64,000 bases of DNA from JANOXC01 sp031418215 (lineage in GTDB: Bacteria; Bacteroidota; Bacteroidia; AKYH767-A; OLB10). Every line of letters starts with the position of its first letter. Position 1 is the stretch's first letter. Shown piece by piece: positions 61,727 to 64,000 of the stretch. The position numbers and the translations under genes were made by a program. Below the pieces are notes generated by a model that saw only the letters and a list, made by a program, of their open reading frames with translations, searched no databases and had not been told where the DNA came from. The stretch spans positions 1 to 64,000 of the forward strand of contig JANOXC010000118.1 in assembly GCA_031418215.1 (NCBI GenBank), given 5' to 3'.

Positions 61727-64000
61727 ATGAATAACAATCTCAATAATTTCCCCGAGTACTCGACATTACTTAACAAGCTTGACGAGTTTATCCGTAAGTA
61801 TTATAAAAACCAACTCATCCGCGGAGGCATTTATGCCTTTACTGCCGTCTTGGCTTTTTTCCTTACGGTTACACTGCTCGAATCCTTTGCCTGGTTCAAC
61901 ACCGGTGTTCGTGCTGTGTTGTTTTATGCATTTTTAAGCTCGACCTTGTTTATCCTCTATAAATGGGTATTGATACCACTACGACACCTTTACAGGATGG
62001 GAAAGATTATTTCCCATGCTGAAGCTGCTGCTATTATTGGGCAGCATTTTAGCAGTGTGAGCGATAAGTTGCTCAACACTTTACAGCTAAAAGAACAGGC
62101 TGATGCCGCCAAGGAAGATATTGAATTGGTTTATGCCGGTATCAACCAGAAGAGTGCCGAGTTAAAACCAATTTCATTCGCTTCAGCAATTGATCTTTCC
62201 GTTAATAGAAAATATTTGCGTTATGCTGCTTTGCCATTGGCCGTTTTGATGTTTGTGCTAATCGCCTCTCCTTCGTTGTTAAAGGAAAGCACATCAAGAC
62301 TAATTAATCATGGTACATCTTTCGCCAAACCCGCTCCTTTCAAATTCAATATTGAAAATAAAAACCTGAAAGTTATACAGAATGAGGATTTCCTGTTGAA
62401 TGTTAAACTAATGGGCAATGAAATTCCGGAAGAGGTTTTTATCACTTACAATAACAATCAGTTTAAGCTCGATAAAGAAAACAAACTGAAGTTCACTTAC
62501 ACTTTCAAGAACATTCAAAAAACAACTTCGTTCAAACTCTCAGCCGATGGTTTTAGTTCCGTTGAATATATTTTGGAAGCCTTGCCCAACCCTGTGGTGA
62601 CGAATTTTGAAATGGAGTTAAAATATCCTTCTTACCTCCAGAAAAAATCAGAAATCATTAAAAATACCGGAGATTTATTGGTCCCCGCCGGAACACTTGT
62701 GAAATGGAGTTTTAATACAGAAAATACGGCTACATTAAAATTGGTTTTCCTCGACACGGGATATACATTACAGGGCGATGACTCCAAAGCATTTTCGGTT
62801 TCACGCCGGATGATGAAAAACAATCAATACAGTGTGCGAACTTCCAATGCAGTGTTGCAAAGCAAGGATTCATTGCGTTACATGGTGAATGTAATACCAG
62901 ATGCTTTTCCTTCTATTGATGTGGAGAAGCAGGAAGACTCTGCCTCTTACCAGCATTATTATTTTCGTGGTTTGGTTAAGGACGATTATGGTTTCAGTAA
63001 ACTGCATTTTACGTATCGTTTTGTGAAGCGCGATAGCGTGCCTAAAGACAGCAAAGAAATTTATAGTGACGAGCTTGCAGTAAGCCGCGGCGTTCAACAA
63101 GAACAATTTTTCTATTACTGGGACTTAAGTAAGATTGGTATTCATCCTGGTGATGAGGTGGAGTACTTTTTTGAAGTGTGGGACAATGATGGTGTTACGG
63201 GGGCAAAATCGTCTCGTTCTCAATCATCAATTTATAAGGCTCCCACACTGAATGAACTGGCCAAAGACGCCGACAAGAAAAATGATGCCCTGAAGAATGA
63301 TTTGTTAGCAGGAATGAAGAAGGCTAAAAAGTTGCAAAGGGAGTTAACTGATTTGCATAAAGAATTATTAAACAAGAAAACACTTGACTACGAAGACAGA
63401 AAGAAGGTTTCTGACATCATGGAGCAACAGAAAGATTTGGAGCAACAGGTAGATGAAATCAAAAAACAAAGTCAGGAGAATTCACAAAAACAAAATGAGT
63501 TCCGCAATCCTACTGAGCAATTAGCAGAGAAGCAAAAGCAATTGCAGGAGATGTTTGATAAGATGATGTCGCCCGAAATGAAAAAAATGGTTGAGGAGCT
63601 GCAGAAAATGCTGGCAGAAATCGATAAGTCGAAGCTGCAGGAGCAAATGGATAAGATGAAGCTTGATAATAAAGATCTTGAAAAAGAAATGGATCGCACA
63701 CTTGAGCTTTTCAAGAGTATGGAGTTGGAGCAGAAGTTGAAAGAGGCTGCCGTTCAGCTTGACAAATTAGCTGAAAAGCAGGAAAAATTAAACGAAGAGA
63801 CAAATGATAAAAAATCAGATGCCGATGAGCTGCAGAAAAAACAAGATGAACTTTCGCAGGAGTTTAAAGACCTGAAGGAACAGCTCAACGATATTGATAA
63901 AAAGAACAGCGAACTGGAGAGTCCGCAGAACCTTCCTGATATGAAGGAGGACTCCAAAACAGTGGAGAAGGAAATGCAGGATAGCAAGGAAGAATTGAGT
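61727..64000 (+). CDS. DUF4175-type membrane and coiled-coil protein, N-terminal part
   Basis: 758 codons are open from the ATG at 61727 to the window end, which falls exactly in frame. Two membrane helices lie near the N-terminus (GIYAFTAVLAFFLTVTLLE and AVLFYAFLSSTLFILYKWVL) and one more at about 165-185. A periplasmic Ig-like part follows (residues 200-500: FKFNIENKNLKVIQNEDF, MNFEMELKYPSYLQKK-like, DDYGFSKLHFTYRF). From about 505 there is a long Glu/Lys/Gln coiled coil (EELQKMLAEIDKSKLQEQMD). This is the usual plan of Bacteroidota DUF4175 proteins, whose function is unknown. The stop lies outside the window. Confidence 0.85.
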   Translation, partial: MNNNLNNFPEYSTLLNKLDEFIRKYYKNQLIRGGIYAFTAVLAFFLTVTLLESFAWFNTGVRAVLFYAFLSSTLFILYKWVLIPLRHLYRMGKIISHAEAAAIIGQHFSSVSDKLLNTLQLKEQADAAKEDIELVYAGINQKSAELKPISFASAIDLSVNRKYLRYAALPLAVLMFVLIASPSLLKESTSRLINHGTSFAKPAPFKFNIENKNLKVIQNEDFLLNVKLMGNEIPEEVFITYNNNQFKLDKENKLKFTYTFKNIQKTTSFKLSADGFSSVEYILEALPNPVVTNFEMELKYPSYLQKKSEIIKNTGDLLVPAGTLVKWSFNTENTATLKLVFLDTGYTLQGDDSKAFSVSRRMMKNNQYSVRTSNAVLQSKDSLRYMVNVIPDAFPSIDVEKQEDSASYQHYYFRGLVKDDYGFSKLHFTYRFVKRDSVPKDSKEIYSDELAVSRGVQQEQFFYYWDLSKIGIHPGDEVEYFFEVWDNDGVTGAKSSRSQSSIYKAPTLNELAKDADKKNDALKNDLLAGMKKAKKLQRELTDLHKELLNKKTLDYEDRKKVSDIMEQQKDLEQQVDEIKKQSQENSQKQNEFRNPTEQLAEKQKQLQEMFDKMMSPEMKKMVEELQKMLAEIDKSKLQEQMDKMKLDNKDLEKEMDRTLELFKSMELEQKLKEAAVQLDKLAEKQEKLNEETNDKKSDADELQKKQDELSQEFKDLKEQLNDIDKKNSELESPQNLPDMKEDSKTVEKEMQDSKEELS

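Noticed and set aside
63472..63987. Ser/Cys-rich minus-strand frames
   Set aside because: Antisense shadows of the Glu/Lys/Gln coiled coil of the DUF4175 gene.

Overview
The window reads as chromosomal DNA of a Bacteroidota bacterium, probably from the Chitinophagia/Sphingobacteriia side of the phylum (inference). Five large secreted proteins end in a type IX secretion (T9SS) sorting domain. Start codons are mostly preceded by A/T-rich DNA without a clear Shine-Dalgarno sequence, and several promoters match the Bacteroidota form TTG-N20-TAnnTTTG. The small proteins belong to families common in this phylum (GxxExxY, ORF6N, DUF6799, DUF4175, PA2169).

Layout. 0-6.4 kb: the 3' end of rsmI faces a compact minus-strand cluster that looks like a defence or stress module. 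It holds a TPR/HExxH protein, a MazG-like nucleotide pyrophosphohydrolase and a PD-(D/E)XK nuclease / SF1 helicase / S24-peptidase fusion, with overlapping ends. An XRE-S24 repressor and a GxxExxY gene lie upstream. The first operon gene is broken by a run of 11 G, which may be a phase switch or an assembly error. 6.6-20.3 kb: a PhoD-like phosphatase, a prolyl-oligopeptidase homologue that has lost its catalytic Ser and His, a reprolysin-type T9SS metallopeptidase, purD, recO, and a catalytic plus non-catalytic aldehyde dehydrogenase pair split by a second GxxExxY element. 20.4-27.8 kb: a giant T9SS protein, a DinB-family protein, an FAD oxidoreductase and a YihY membrane protein.

28-32 kb: a run of small envelope and stress proteins (PA2169, holin-like, YtxH, DUF6799, low-affinity iron permease, hydrophilic protein). 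Two of these genes share a conserved upstream block with TGTAA repeats 21 bp apart. 32-42 kb: an ASPIC/UnbV T9SS protein, a membrane AraC regulator, a MuiA-like protein, two frameshifted GNAT genes, an NHL-like T9SS protein, an IS200/IS605 element and a DUF4397 T9SS protein. 42.2-46.8 kb: a CarH-type B12-binding MerR regulator behind a cluster of putative operators. Next comes a LiaF-like / DUF4288 / LytS-type kinase / LytTR regulator group with direct repeats upstream of its promoter.

46.9-53.3 kb is a repeat-rich accessory stretch. It holds one intact ORF6N gene and four decayed copies, at least two with the same 3' repeat, plus palindromic dispersed repeats, a J-domain/HIRAN pair and a TPR lipoprotein-like protein. 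54-59.3 kb has a second PD-(D/E)XK-DUF2075 helicase, a vWA protein and an AIPR-family abortive-infection protein, so it is a second defence-like patch. 59.5-64 kb: DUF4242, a Tat-exported pirin, a 25-bp tandem array and the 5' part of a DUF4175 membrane protein that runs off the window.

Limits: no alignment or database search was possible. Family names come from recognised motifs and sequence resemblance. At least four genes carry single-base homopolymer frameshifts, so sequencing or assembly error must be excluded before biological meaning is given to them.
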